From Bacteroidota bacterium (lineage in GTDB: Bacteria; Bacteroidota; Bacteroidia; Chitinophagales; Chitinophagaceae), in contig JAEZCV010000187.1 in NCBI GenBank assembly GCA_023429985.1, forward strand, positions 1-15,708: a DNA stretch of 15,708 bases, in the 5' to 3' direction. Shown piece by piece: positions 1-7,254 of the stretch. The stretch's first letter is position 1. The number at the start of each line of letters is the position of its first letter. The notes below the pieces were generated by a model. That model made no database searches, had not been told where the DNA came from, and worked only from the letters and a program-made list of their open reading frames with translations. Made by a program: the position numbers and the translations under genes.

Positions 1-126
1 GCCATTGCCTCGCAGGAAAGATTTATCTTTGATGGATTCATCTGAGCTTAAGCATTTGTTTTGGAATTTCTTCTTCTTTCCTGATCCTGCTTTTCTCTTA
101 TTTTTTCATTTTAAATCATTCCAAAC

Positions 127-435
127 ATGAACATTGCAGTTTCAAACCTCGACCTTAAATTTACCGACGCTGACCTGAAAAATTTATTCACCTCTCATGG
201 TACAGTGGCATCTGCCGAAATAGCCATGGACGGTTTTACAGAGCAGTCAAGGGGTTTTGGTTATGTTGAAATGCCCGATGAAACAGAAGCCCGTGCAGCC
301 ATCAGTAAATTAGACCAGACAGAAATAAACGGCCTGAAAATAAAAGTGGAAGAAGCCGAACCTAAAGATGTAAGAAAAGGATCTTACAAAGTGGGAAATG
401 GCGCCATGAATGTTTACAGGTTCAGAAAAAATTAA
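127..435 (+). CDS. Single-RRM RNA-binding protein (102 aa)
   Basis: Small RNA-binding protein consisting of one RNA recognition motif, expected to bind single-stranded RNA in the cytoplasm. RNP1 is clear at residues 42-49 (RGFGYVEM). RNP2 is at 3-8 (IAVSNL), where the usual aromatic residue at the second position is Ala4. The domain fills residues 2-77, followed by a short basic tail (78-102). The length is typical of bacterial RRM proteins of the cyanobacterial Rbp type, also common in Bacteroidota. The ATG is placed directly before RNP2, exactly as in the paralogue at 1041-1358; no clear Shine-Dalgarno is visible. It faces the cold-shock gene at 510-965 tail to tail and has its own terminator. 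Many relatives respond to temperature, but nothing here proves that. Family assignment is firm; RNA targets are unknown. Confidence 0.93.
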   Translation: MNIAVSNLDLKFTDADLKNLFTSHGTVASAEIAMDGFTEQSRGFGYVEMPDETEARAAISKLDQTEINGLKIKVEEAEPKDVRKGSYKVGNGAMNVYRFRKN

Positions 436-457
436 AGGGACGAAAGTCCTTTTTTTT
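434..457 (+). terminator. Rho-independent terminator of the first RRM gene
   Basis: An 8-bp stem (434-441 with 446-453, one G-T pair) closes on a GAAA tetraloop, and the T-run continues to 457. The stem begins inside the TAA stop codon, so the transcript ends almost at the coding sequence. Confidence 0.8.
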
Positions 458-461
458 ATGC

Positions 462-485
462 AAAAAAAATCAACCGGAAGGTTGA
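462..485 (-). terminator. Rho-independent terminator of the cold-shock gene
   Basis: Read on the minus strand, TCAACC and GGTTGA (470-475 and 480-485) form a 6-bp stem with a 4-nt loop, followed by a run of seven T (462-469 region). It lies 25 bp past the stop of the gene at 510-965 and sits back to back with the plus-strand terminator at 434-457. Confidence 0.7.
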
Positions 486-509
486 ATCTTTAAATGAAGT
501 AAATATTTT

Positions 510-965
510 CTATTTGATCTTGTTGATGTTTACAGCACTTAAGCCTCTCGCACCATTTTCAATTTCAAACGTTACTTTATCCTTTTCTTCAAGGCGTTCT
601 TTCAGCTGGTTCACGTGAACAAAGATCCTTTCGCCTGACTGACCGTCGATGATAAAGCCAAAACCTTTTGATTCATTAAAGAAACTTACAACGCCTGTGC
701 GAATAGCATCGGCCGGATCGCCTTCCTCGTGTTTAGGAACGCCGATCTGCATGTCTTCAACGTTAAATACTTTTTTCTTTTTGGGATCGGGTGGGGTAGA
801 CGAGATGTTGCCATCTTCATCAATATAGGCCATCATATCATCCAGGGATTTGGATTTACCTGCATTGGCCTTGCGTTCTTCCATTTTTTCTTTTTTTTCC
901 TGGCGTTGTTTTAAACGCTTTTTTTCTTTTTCTTTTTTATTATAAGTTTCTTTCGATTTTGCCAT
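510..965 (-). CDS. Cold-shock domain protein with Lys/Glu-rich N-terminal extension (151 aa)
   Basis: Nucleic-acid-binding protein with a C-terminal cold-shock domain at about residues 89-150. RNP1 is KGFGFI (100-105) and RNP2 is IFVHV (114-118), the aromatic surface that binds single-stranded RNA or DNA. Canonical CspA proteins are about 70 aa; this one has an extra 88 N-terminal residues. The first 40 of these are almost entirely Lys, Glu, Arg and Gln and probably form a charged helix, followed by an acidic linker. This long layout is common in Bacteroidota. The ATG at 965 precedes MAKSKETY, and the upstream AT-rich leader shows no clear ribosome-binding site. The RRM gene at 1041-1358 lies upstream on the same strand, but a terminator hairpin stands between them. 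An RNA-chaperone role is inferred from the domain; targets are unknown. Confidence 0.92.
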   Translation of the reverse strand: MAKSKETYNKKEKEKKRLKQRQEKKEKMEERKANAGKSKSLDDMMAYIDEDGNISSTPPDPKKKKVFNVEDMQIGVPKHEEGDPADAIRTGVVSFFNESKGFGFIIDGQSGERIFVHVNQLKERLEEKDKVTFEIENGARGLSAVNINKIK

Positions 966-1005
966 GTTTATTTTTTGGTGAATAATGAGCAGTTGGCTGG
1001 TAAAG

Positions 1006-1034
1006 TTAAAGAAAGGCCTCCTGTAGGGAGGCCT
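1006..1034 (-). terminator. Rho-independent terminator between the second RRM gene and the cold-shock gene
   Basis: AGGCCTCC (1014-1021) and GGAGGCCT (1027-1034) form a perfect 8-bp GC-rich stem with a 5-nt loop. On the minus strand it is followed by a T-rich tract (TTCTTTAA). It begins 7 bp after the RRM stop codon. Only about 40 bp remain before the cold-shock start, so that gene depends on readthrough or on a promoter overlapping this hairpin. Confidence 0.8.
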
Positions 1035-1040
1035 GTATTT

Positions 1041-1358
1041 TTACCACCTGTTTTTGTTGTAACCACCGCCTCCGTTGTTTTCACGGAAAGGGCTGTTACT
1101 GCGGGCAGGCCTGTCTTCTTTTGGCTTGGCTTCCATTACCTTGATATTCCTGTTTTCTACACTGGCATTATCAAGTTCAGAAATTGCTTTCCTTGCAGCT
1201 TCGTCATCCGACATTTCTACAAAACCGAAGCCTCTTGACTTACCGGTAAATTTGTCGTTAATAACTTTTGCTGAAGTAACTTCTCCATAAGGAGTGAAAA
1301 ATTCTCTTAAGTCTTCATCCTGTACGTTAAAGCTTAAGTTTGAAACATAAATGTTCAT
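1041..1358 (-). CDS. Single-RRM RNA-binding protein with Gly-rich tail (105 aa)
   Basis: RNA-binding protein with one RRM. RNP2 is IYVSNL (3-8) and RNP1 is RGFGFVEM (42-49), both canonical. The domain covers residues 2-77. The tail (78-105) is basic, then Asn/Gly-rich, ending FRENNGGGGYNKNRW, like the Gly-rich tails of cyanobacterial Rbp proteins. An in-frame ATG 39 bp further upstream (1397) exists, but the internal ATG at 1358 is preferred: it gives MNIYVSNL, which aligns exactly with the paralogue at 127-435, and the extra 13 residues do not resemble the family. The gene lies between the histidine kinase terminator and its own terminator, so it is probably monocistronic. About 165 bp of upstream sequence leaves room for a long 5' leader. 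Family is firm; RNA targets are unknown. Confidence 0.93.
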   Translation of the reverse strand: MNIYVSNLSFNVQDEDLREFFTPYGEVTSAKVINDKFTGKSRGFGFVEMSDDEAARKAISELDNASVENRNIKVMEAKPKEDRPARSNSPFRENNGGGGYNKNRW

Positions 1359-1502
1359 TGTCTGTAAAATTGATTTAATAAAGATCTGAGAAGGCAATGA
1401 GTAAGAAACTAACTAACGATGCAGAAGCAGGATAATTAACGTTTACTATGCGAGGCTCAAATTAACTCGGCGAAGGTAAGCTAATAAAAATGAACTTGTG
1501 CC

Positions 1503-1536
1503 AAAAAAAACCAAATAGTCTGCTAATCAGCTATTT
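1503..1536 (-). terminator. Rho-independent terminator overlapping the histidine kinase stop
   Basis: On the minus strand AAATAG (1531-1536) pairs with CTATTT (1513-1518), with an inner CTG/CAG extension, followed by GG and eight T (1503-1510). The 5' arm uses the last codons and stop of the kinase gene. Confidence 0.55.
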
Positions 1537-3263
1537 ACTACATCCGCTTCTATGGGAACCGATATCTTTAAATGAAATCCCTCTCCCTGTGCAGTTTTAA
1601 TTTCCATTCTGCCATTTAATACCTTTAGCCTTCCTTCCATGTTCTTTATACCTATACCACTGCCTGTATCGCCGGTACTCATTCCGCTGCCATCATCAGA
1701 AATTATCATTTCAAATTCCTTTTCGGCAATTTGAAGCAGAATTCTCACATTTGCTGCCTTTGCATATTTGATAATGTTTGTGCACTGCTCCTGTGCAATA
1801 CGGTATGCGGCAAGTTTGGTAACATCATTAAGGATGTTTTCGCGGAAATTTCGACTTTCAACCTTTGTATTGATGCCTTTCGATTCCAACATGGGCAGAA
1901 CAAGATTAGAAAGTTCCTCAATAAAACTTCCTGAGGAAAAATCAGGAGTCACCAGTGAATGCGCCAGCTTCCTGTTTTCATTTATTACTTTATCCAGGTT
2001 GTTAATACAGGGATGTATTACTTCTTTATGTTTGGATGGATTGTCGCGCAATAATGAAAGCAGCAGTTTTGTAGCCGTAACAATCTGGTTAACATTATCA
2101 TGTAATTCCCTTCCTATAAATGTTCTTTCTTTTTCCTGGGCCTTCATAGAAGTAGTGATAATTTCCAGTTGCTGTTTTCTTTCCTTTTCTTTTAATTTCC
2201 TTTCCAGCTTTTTTTGTTCAGAAACATCCTTGATAAATACAGACAAACCATCCGGGGAAGGATATATATAGTTTTCCTGCCAGAGATTTAATGGTTGATA
2301 ATAATCAACAATGCTGATGAATCTTTGTTCTTTCATAGCGGTTTGAAAGGCCTTGTAGGTAAAAGAGTCCACGGCATCCGGAAATTCTTCCCAAACATTT
2401 TTACCTATCAAAGTGGCAGGGTCGCGCTTGATTATTTTGCCAATTTTCTGGTTGGCATAAATGTATTTAAAATCTTTATCCAGTGCTATGAAACCATCTG
2501 TGATCCTGTCGAGCAAGATCCTGAATTTATCTTCACTTTCCTTTAATCCCTGCTCTACATATTTTTGCCTGGTAAGATCATGGAAATAAATGATGAGCCC
2601 ATCCGGTGTGGGAACTACAATTGATTGTATATAACGTCCGAGTATAGGTGAAAAATCTTCAATTGTCAAAGGCTCATTTGTATCCATTGACTTTTTGTAC
2701 GATTTATAGGTAATTCCTTCCCTTGCTCCCGGAAACTCTTCCCAAATGTTTTTTCCTGTAAGGGTTCCGAAAGGGCGCTGAAGAAATTCTTCTGCTATAC
2801 TGTTGATAAAAATTATTTCCCAATCCCGGCTAAGTAGAATGATGCCGTTTGGAATTTTCTCAAGAATATTTCTAAGTAAAACCTCGCCCTTCTGTGGTTC
2901 TGTAATGGGTGCCGATATTTTGCCGGTAAATAAATCAACCAATCCGGTTAATCCCGGCACGTCGGTAATTATGCATCCCTTATGATCTGCAGGCGAATAA
3001 CACGGAAAATCCTGTTCTTTTATAATGATATTTGAAGTTGAACTTTGCCTGGCCTTCTCCCATGCCTTTTGATAGTTAAAATCAGGAATGAAGAAATAAA
3101 TTATGATATCGTAGTCTCTTGCTGCAAACAAAATATTAAATTCCTCATTCGTAGAAGCTCGCCATACCTGATTGTTTATACGGGATGAAAATACATTTGC
3201 TGCTGTACTTACATTTTCTTCATCATTTGAAACCAGTAATATTTCCAGCCTTTTTATATCCAT
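1527..3263 (-). CDS. Orphan PAS-domain sensor histidine kinase, HisKA_3/NarX type (578 aa)
   Basis: Cytoplasmic sensor kinase: no signal peptide or membrane segment is visible. Residues 1-115 have a receiver-like pattern (EILLVSNDEE at 7-16), but the strand that should end in the phosphoacceptor Asp reads DIIIYFF (52-58), so this domain looks degenerate. Two tandem PAS_4-like domains follow (about 130-235 and 245-350), each with GKN-x-WEEFP and a PDGL strand, suggesting internal duplication. A short coiled coil (350-380) leads to the dimerisation domain with phosphoacceptor His388 in RELHDN. The ATPase domain shows DDGSGM (523-528) and GSGIGIKNM (534-542). This class normally phosphorylates LuxR/NarL-type regulators, but none is encoded nearby. 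The ATG at 3263 follows AAGG. The ligand cannot be read from the sequence. Confidence 0.9.
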   Translation of the reverse strand: MDIKRLEILLVSNDEENVSTAANVFSSRINNQVWRASTNEEFNILFAARDYDIIIYFFIPDFNYQKAWEKARQSSTSNIIIKEQDFPCYSPADHKGCIITDVPGLTGLVDLFTGKISAPITEPQKGEVLLRNILEKIPNGIILLSRDWEIIFINSIAEEFLQRPFGTLTGKNIWEEFPGAREGITYKSYKKSMDTNEPLTIEDFSPILGRYIQSIVVPTPDGLIIYFHDLTRQKYVEQGLKESEDKFRILLDRITDGFIALDKDFKYIYANQKIGKIIKRDPATLIGKNVWEEFPDAVDSFTYKAFQTAMKEQRFISIVDYYQPLNLWQENYIYPSPDGLSVFIKDVSEQKKLERKLKEKERKQQLEIITTSMKAQEKERTFIGRELHDNVNQIVTATKLLLSLLRDNPSKHKEVIHPCINNLDKVINENRKLAHSLVTPDFSSGSFIEELSNLVLPMLESKGINTKVESRNFRENILNDVTKLAAYRIAQEQCTNIIKYAKAANVRILLQIAEKEFEMIISDDGSGMSTGDTGSGIGIKNMEGRLKVLNGRMEIKTAQGEGFHLKISVPIEADVVNS

Positions 3264-3315
3264 TCCTTAGAATTTCAACCAGGGATAAAAATGGCATTTT
3301 ATTAGAATTTAAACA

Positions 3316-3331
3316 ACCGTAGTTATACGGT
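3316..3331. promoter_or_regulatory. Perfect palindrome upstream of the histidine kinase
   Basis: ACCGTA and TACGGT form a 6-bp inverted repeat with a GTTA spacer, 53-68 bp upstream of the kinase start, in an AT-rich stretch. It could be an operator for a dimeric regulator. On the plus strand it is followed by AATTTTTTG and might instead act as a weak terminator, but no gene reads into it from that side. Confidence 0.3.
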
Positions 3332-3383
3332 AATTTTTTGTATATTTTAGAAGGATATTTGATGCGGATGGATATTTGAATGG

Positions 3384-3423
3384 TTTAGTTGTTTAGTTGC
3401 CTGCCTGCCACAGGCAGGTTTAG
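3384..3423. repeat. Dispersed TTTAGTTG/CCTGCC repeat, copy A (inside a coding end)
   Basis: Two tandem TTTAGTTG units (3384-3399), then CCTGCCTGCC ACA GGCAGG (3400-3418, perfect 6-bp hairpin at 3404-3418) and TTTAG. Read on the minus strand it is nearly identical to copy D near 13776-13809, with one base less in the palindrome centre. It overlaps the 3' end of the phosphoesterase gene and supplies its last 12 codons and stop. Confidence 0.85.
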
Positions 3424-5253
3424 TTTAATTAAGCTGATCTTGCCATTCATGGTGGAGGCAATAAGATGATTATTATTAACGCGCACGGTGTTTACCATCG
3501 AATTATCAAGCTTGTATCTCCATAACAATTTTTGAGTTTTAGGATCAATTGCATATACAATTCCATTTCGTGTTCCAAAATATACCAGGCCATTATTTTC
3601 AATTAACATAGATGGCGCATGTTCATAACCATAGCCTGCATGCATTTTCCATTTGATTGTTGGAACAGAAGGATTGGCTGCAAAGGCAACTATAGTATCA
3701 TTCATGGTCTTTCCATATATTAAACTTCCATCTGCTGAAATGCCAATAGATTCACGCACTGTTGCCTCTTTGGTTCTCCATAAAGTTTTGCCCGTGCTTA
3801 TTTCAATGGCCGTTAAATAGCGATCTGGCGCTGCTATATATACAACGCCATCGTTAATGACGGGTATCACCGATGCTGGCGAAAAGTTCCGAACGCTTGA
3901 CCCATTATTCCATTTCCAGTTGCGTGTACCATTAGAAATATTCAGCGCATAGAGGTTGCGATCCCATGCTCCGAAAATGATCACATCGTTATGTATCACC
4001 GGCTGACTAACCACCGGACCTTCCAGCTCCGTAAATTCCCACAGCAATCTTCCATTTTCCAGTTCAATAGCCCTGAATGTTGAATCGCTTCCGCCGATAT
4101 ACACAATATTGTTTTGAATGATGGGTGATCCTAAAACAGATCCCCCGGTAACATATTTCCATTGAAGATTTCCTTTATTATCCAGGCAATAAATATTTCC
4201 GTCGGCAGAACCCATTACAATTTTGTTTCCGTTAACGGCAGGTGATGAAAAGATCGGTCCTCCTGTAGAATAACTCCATTTCTTTTTGCCATTCTTTTTT
4301 TTCAAAGCCTGTATCGTGCCTTCCTGGTTTCCAAAAATTATGAGGTCGTTCATTTCTGCGGGAGTTGAAATTACATTGGCGTCTGACTGAAAACTCCATT
4401 CAACCCTGTACCTGTCATTGTTTTCATTCATCGAAAAATCGGGGCGCGGATATTGTTTGGAAACATCATAACCAGGTTTTTTCATGGCCACTGTTTTCCA
4501 GGTTTTTTCTTCACCGCTTACAGGATTTCTTTCTGTAAAAACAAAACCTTCTTTTGAAACATCAACAATATTATAACCTCCGGCGGGCGCTTTTGCTCTC
4601 AGGTTCGACCTTCCCATTACAGCCGGAATATCCTCGGCTTTTACTTCGCGATTGTTGTGACCATGGCCGCAAAGCGCCAATACCGTATTTTTCTTTTTCA
4701 GCATATCAATCACTTCGTACCAGTTATCCAGTCCTTCATCCAGCGGATAATGATTTAAAAAAACAACCGGTGACTCCTTATCAATTGAAGCAAGTTCCTT
4801 TTGCATCCAGTTCATGGCATCGCGGGGCACATGTCCATCGCTCATTCTTACATAGGGGCCCGAGGCACAACCAATAAAATGGATACCATTATGGCTGAAA
4901 TGAAATTTGTCATATCCAAAGGTTCTTGTAAATCCTAAACCTCCCGTTTCACTCCAGCCGGTATCATGATTTCCCGGAATAATATAATAGGGTATGTTCA
5001 AGCTATCGAGAATTTGCTTTGCCAGCAGTAATTCGGCATTGGTTCCTAATTCTGTAATATCGCCGGTGATCACAACAAAATCAATGTGCTTTAATGAATT
5101 GACGTCTGCCACCGTAAGCCTGAGGTCTTCTTCTGCACTCCCGTTGGGAGATCCGATATGGGTATCGGAAATAAATACAATACGGAAGTTTTTGGTTTGT
5201 GCATGGGCAGAAATGAAAAAAAGCAGCAAAAAAGCAAGTATGTAAGATTTCAT
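3385..5253 (-). CDS. Exported calcineurin-like metallophosphoesterase fused to a PQQ-like beta-propeller (622 aa)
   Basis: Residues 1-18 are a signal peptide with cleavage expected at AHA/Q19. The phosphoesterase domain (about 22-240) has all dimetal motifs: D30-x-H32, GDITELG (64-70), GNHD (94-97), NHYP (167-170) and GHGH (196-199). Residues 285-610 hold about six to seven PQQ/pyrrolo-quinoline-like propeller blades, with repeated signatures such as YALNISNGTRNWKW and YAIDPKTQKLLWRY. The propeller probably serves binding; quinone dependence should not be assumed. The product is likely periplasmic or surface-exposed, acting on an unidentified phosphoester. The last 12 residues (LNLPVAGRQLNN) and the TAA are encoded by a dispersed repeat, so the original C-terminus was probably around residue 610. 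The gene diverges from the DUF4139 gene at 5357. Fold is firm; substrate is unknown. Confidence 0.92.
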   Translation of the reverse strand: MKSYILAFLLLFFISAHAQTKNFRIVFISDTHIGSPNGSAEEDLRLTVADVNSLKHIDFVVITGDITELGTNAELLLAKQILDSLNIPYYIIPGNHDTGWSETGGLGFTRTFGYDKFHFSHNGIHFIGCASGPYVRMSDGHVPRDAMNWMQKELASIDKESPVVFLNHYPLDEGLDNWYEVIDMLKKKNTVLALCGHGHNNREVKAEDIPAVMGRSNLRAKAPAGGYNIVDVSKEGFVFTERNPVSGEEKTWKTVAMKKPGYDVSKQYPRPDFSMNENNDRYRVEWSFQSDANVISTPAEMNDLIIFGNQEGTIQALKKKNGKKKWSYSTGGPIFSSPAVNGNKIVMGSADGNIYCLDNKGNLQWKYVTGGSVLGSPIIQNNIVYIGGSDSTFRAIELENGRLLWEFTELEGPVVSQPVIHNDVIIFGAWDRNLYALNISNGTRNWKWNNGSSVRNFSPASVIPVINDGVVYIAAPDRYLTAIEISTGKTLWRTKEATVRESIGISADGSLIYGKTMNDTIVAFAANPSVPTIKWKMHAGYGYEHAPSMLIENNGLVYFGTRNGIVYAIDPKTQKLLWRYKLDNSMVNTVRVNNNHLIASTMNGKISLIKLNLPVAGRQLNN

Positions 5254-5356
5254 ACTGTAAAATAACTAAATCCCTTCCAGGCTTTTGAACTGAAAAAATT
5301 TAGGTTCATTTTTATGTAATTCTTAAAAACAGGTCATCTGCCGGGAAATTTTTAAG

Positions 5357-7162
5357 ATGAAGATCAAAGCCAGTTGTGTAGCCGCCCTTATGCTTTTCAG
5401 TTTTTTTACCCGGGCCGCAGAAAATCCACAAATAGTAAGTTCCAGTTTGAAATCTGTTACCGTTTACCGTTCAGGAGCAGAAATGATCCATAGCAGCGCT
5501 GCCCAGTTAATGAAAGGCACCCAGGATGTGGTTATTTCCGGAATCAGCAATTCTGTTGATATGAACAGCATACAGGTAAATGTTCCGGCAGCAGTAACCA
5601 TTATGGGTGTTGAGTTTTCAAATAATTTCCTGATAGCTCCTGAAGTGAGTTCGCGTATTAGCTTATTAAAGGATTCAGCAGAGCGTATTCAAAAATCATT
5701 GGACAGGGAAAATGTGCAGGTGCAAACAACACTGGACCTGCTGGAAGTTTTAAAGGCCAACCGTGATATTAAAGGAACACAAAGCGGGATGAGTGTAGCG
5801 GAACTAATGCGACTGATGGATTATTATAAAAGAAAATCAGGCGAACTTCAAAATGAACTGGCCGACCTGAGGGATGACCAGAAATCAATAAATGAAAAAC
5901 TTTCCCGTATTAAAAGACAGATCAATGAAGAGGAGAGTAAGAATACGAGAAATGCAGGCCAGATAAGGCTTCAGCTATCTGTTGCCAGCGCGGGCAAATA
6001 TGATTTTGGTATTTCTTACATAACAAAAAATGCCTGGTGGAGTCCTTTTTATGATGTAAGAGTTGATGATATTAAAAGTCCGCTTAAAGTGATCTATAAA
6101 GCCAAGGTGGCCCAAACAACGGGTATTGACTGGAAGAAAGTAAAACTTTCATTATCTACTTCCATTCCAAATCAATGGGGCAATGCACCGGTTCTGAAGT
6201 CATGGTTCCTGGGTTATATTAATCCCATTAACACCATGGAGCGAAACCTGGCCCGGAACAGGATACAGAGTTTCGATGAAAAAGCTTCCATGAATATGGA
6301 GGTGGTTAGTTCTGGTGTTAGAATCAGGGGTGTGGGATCGGTTGATGCATCGAATGCTCCTCTATATGTGGTAAATGGAGTGCCCATGAGCAGCGATGAG
6401 TTTTCAAAGATCGATCCTTCAGCAGTTAAGAGTACTTCTGTATTGAAAGATGAAGCTGCAACTTCCATGTATGGCAGCCGCGCCGCCAACGGTGTTGTTG
6501 TAGTTACTCTTAAAGATGGCTTATCAGATTATGTTACGGTTACCGACAGTGAATTGAACATAACCTTTGATATTGAATTGCCATACGATGTTCCTACTAA
6601 CGGCAAAGAACAAACGGCAATATTAAAAGAATACAAGGTTCCTGCAGTGTATAAGTATTATTCGGTTCCAAAAATGGACAAGGATGCCTACCTGCTGGCT
6701 GAAGTAGCCGACTGGGAAAAACTGAACTTATTACCCGGTGATGCCAACATAATATTCGAAGGCACTTATGTTGGAAAATCTTTTATCGATCCTGCATCCA
6801 CCTTCGACACGCTGAATCTTACTTTAGGTCGTGATAAAAGAGTGGTTGTTAAAAAGGAAAAATTAATGGATTACAGCAGTGTTAAATTCCTTGGAAGTAA
6901 CAAGCTGCAGAAGTTCACTTACGAACTTACTGTAAAGAACAATAAAAAAGATTCTGTAAAAATGATACTGAAAGATCAATACCCACTTTCTACCAATAAA
7001 GAAATTGAAGTGGAGCTGCTGGAAGATGGCAAACCGTTCAACAACAATCCTGATATAGGTGTACTTACCTGGAAACTGGAACTTGCTCCCGGTGAATCGC
7101 GAAAGATCAGGTTCAGTTATACCGTCAAGTATCCAAAGGACAAAGTGTTGAATTTACATTAA
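5357..7162 (+). CDS. DUF4140/DUF4139 (MuiA-like) exported protein with a TonB-plug-like insertion (601 aa)
   Basis: Signal peptide at 1-21 (cleavage near TRA/AEN). An N-terminal DUF4140-like domain (about 28-130) begins with SVTVYRSGA, then a Gln/Glu/Lys-rich coiled coil (about 103-197), then a DUF4139-like beta-rich domain from about 210 to the end, with YITKNAWWSPFYDVRV and the C-terminal WKLELAPGESRKIRFSYTV. The E. coli-type family name is mucoidy inhibitor A, but its mechanism is not established. Residues 321-388 interrupt the beta domain with a segment that reads like the plug of SusC/RagA outer-membrane receptors: RIRGVGS, ASNAPLYVVNGVP, VLKDEAATSMYGSRAANGVV. No TonB box or barrel is present. 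The ATG at 5357 is set by the signal peptide. A strong terminator follows, so the gene is probably monocistronic. Family is firm; function is unknown. Confidence 0.88.
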   Translation: MKIKASCVAALMLFSFFTRAAENPQIVSSSLKSVTVYRSGAEMIHSSAAQLMKGTQDVVISGISNSVDMNSIQVNVPAAVTIMGVEFSNNFLIAPEVSSRISLLKDSAERIQKSLDRENVQVQTTLDLLEVLKANRDIKGTQSGMSVAELMRLMDYYKRKSGELQNELADLRDDQKSINEKLSRIKRQINEEESKNTRNAGQIRLQLSVASAGKYDFGISYITKNAWWSPFYDVRVDDIKSPLKVIYKAKVAQTTGIDWKKVKLSLSTSIPNQWGNAPVLKSWFLGYINPINTMERNLARNRIQSFDEKASMNMEVVSSGVRIRGVGSVDASNAPLYVVNGVPMSSDEFSKIDPSAVKSTSVLKDEAATSMYGSRAANGVVVVTLKDGLSDYVTVTDSELNITFDIELPYDVPTNGKEQTAILKEYKVPAVYKYYSVPKMDKDAYLLAEVADWEKLNLLPGDANIIFEGTYVGKSFIDPASTFDTLNLTLGRDKRVVVKKEKLMDYSSVKFLGSNKLQKFTYELTVKNNKKDSVKMILKDQYPLSTNKEIEVELLEDGKPFNNNPDIGVLTWKLELAPGESRKIRFSYTVKYPKDKVLNLH

Positions 7163-7178
7163 ACTCATAATAATTAAT

Positions 7179-7204
7179 AAAGGGTGCCTTGTGCACCTTT
7201 TTTT
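7179..7204 (+). terminator. Rho-independent terminator of the DUF4139 gene
   Basis: A 9-bp stem (7179-7187 with 7193-7201, one G-T pair) with core GGTGC/GCACC, a 5-nt loop and a T-run to 7204. It starts 17 bp after the stop and separates this gene from the reductase gene downstream. Confidence 0.85.
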
Positions 7205-7215
7205 ATGTGCCGGAA

Positions 7216-7249
7216 TTTGAAGGCATCTTCCTTAATCTTGCTAATTTAG
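7216..7249 (+). promoter_or_regulatory. Candidate Bacteroidota promoter of the reductase gene
   Basis: TTTG (7216-7219), a 22-bp spacer, and TAATTTAG (7242-7249; 7 of 8 to TAnnTTTG). It ends 5 bp before the ATG at 7255, so transcription would start at or within a few bases of the start codon. Confidence 0.45.
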
Positions 7250-7254
7250 CCCGG

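Noticed and set aside
1..129. Open frames in the left edge (a plus-strand frame ending TGA at 43-45, a long Phe/Leu-rich plus-strand frame from 2, and a Lys-rich minus-strand frame)
   Set aside because: T-rich sequence gives long open frames on both strands; no start codon, motif or homology is recognisable. The first could be the tail of an upstream gene but cannot be supported.
1359..1397. 13-residue N-terminal extension of the second RRM protein
   Set aside because: The paralogue starts exactly at the internal Met, and the extension is not RRM-like.
4554..4877. Plus-strand open frame opposite the phosphoesterase gene
   Set aside because: A shadow of the strongly supported minus-strand gene, with no recognisable motif or start context.
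3385..5253. Quinoprotein dehydrogenase function for the propeller protein
   Set aside because: PQQ-like blades are common in non-enzymatic propellers; the catalytic motifs present are those of a metallophosphoesterase.
7189..7254. TTG-initiated 22-residue extension of the reductase
   Set aside because: It starts inside the terminator hairpin of the previous gene and overlaps the promoter candidate; the ATG at 7255 gives the normal family N-terminus.
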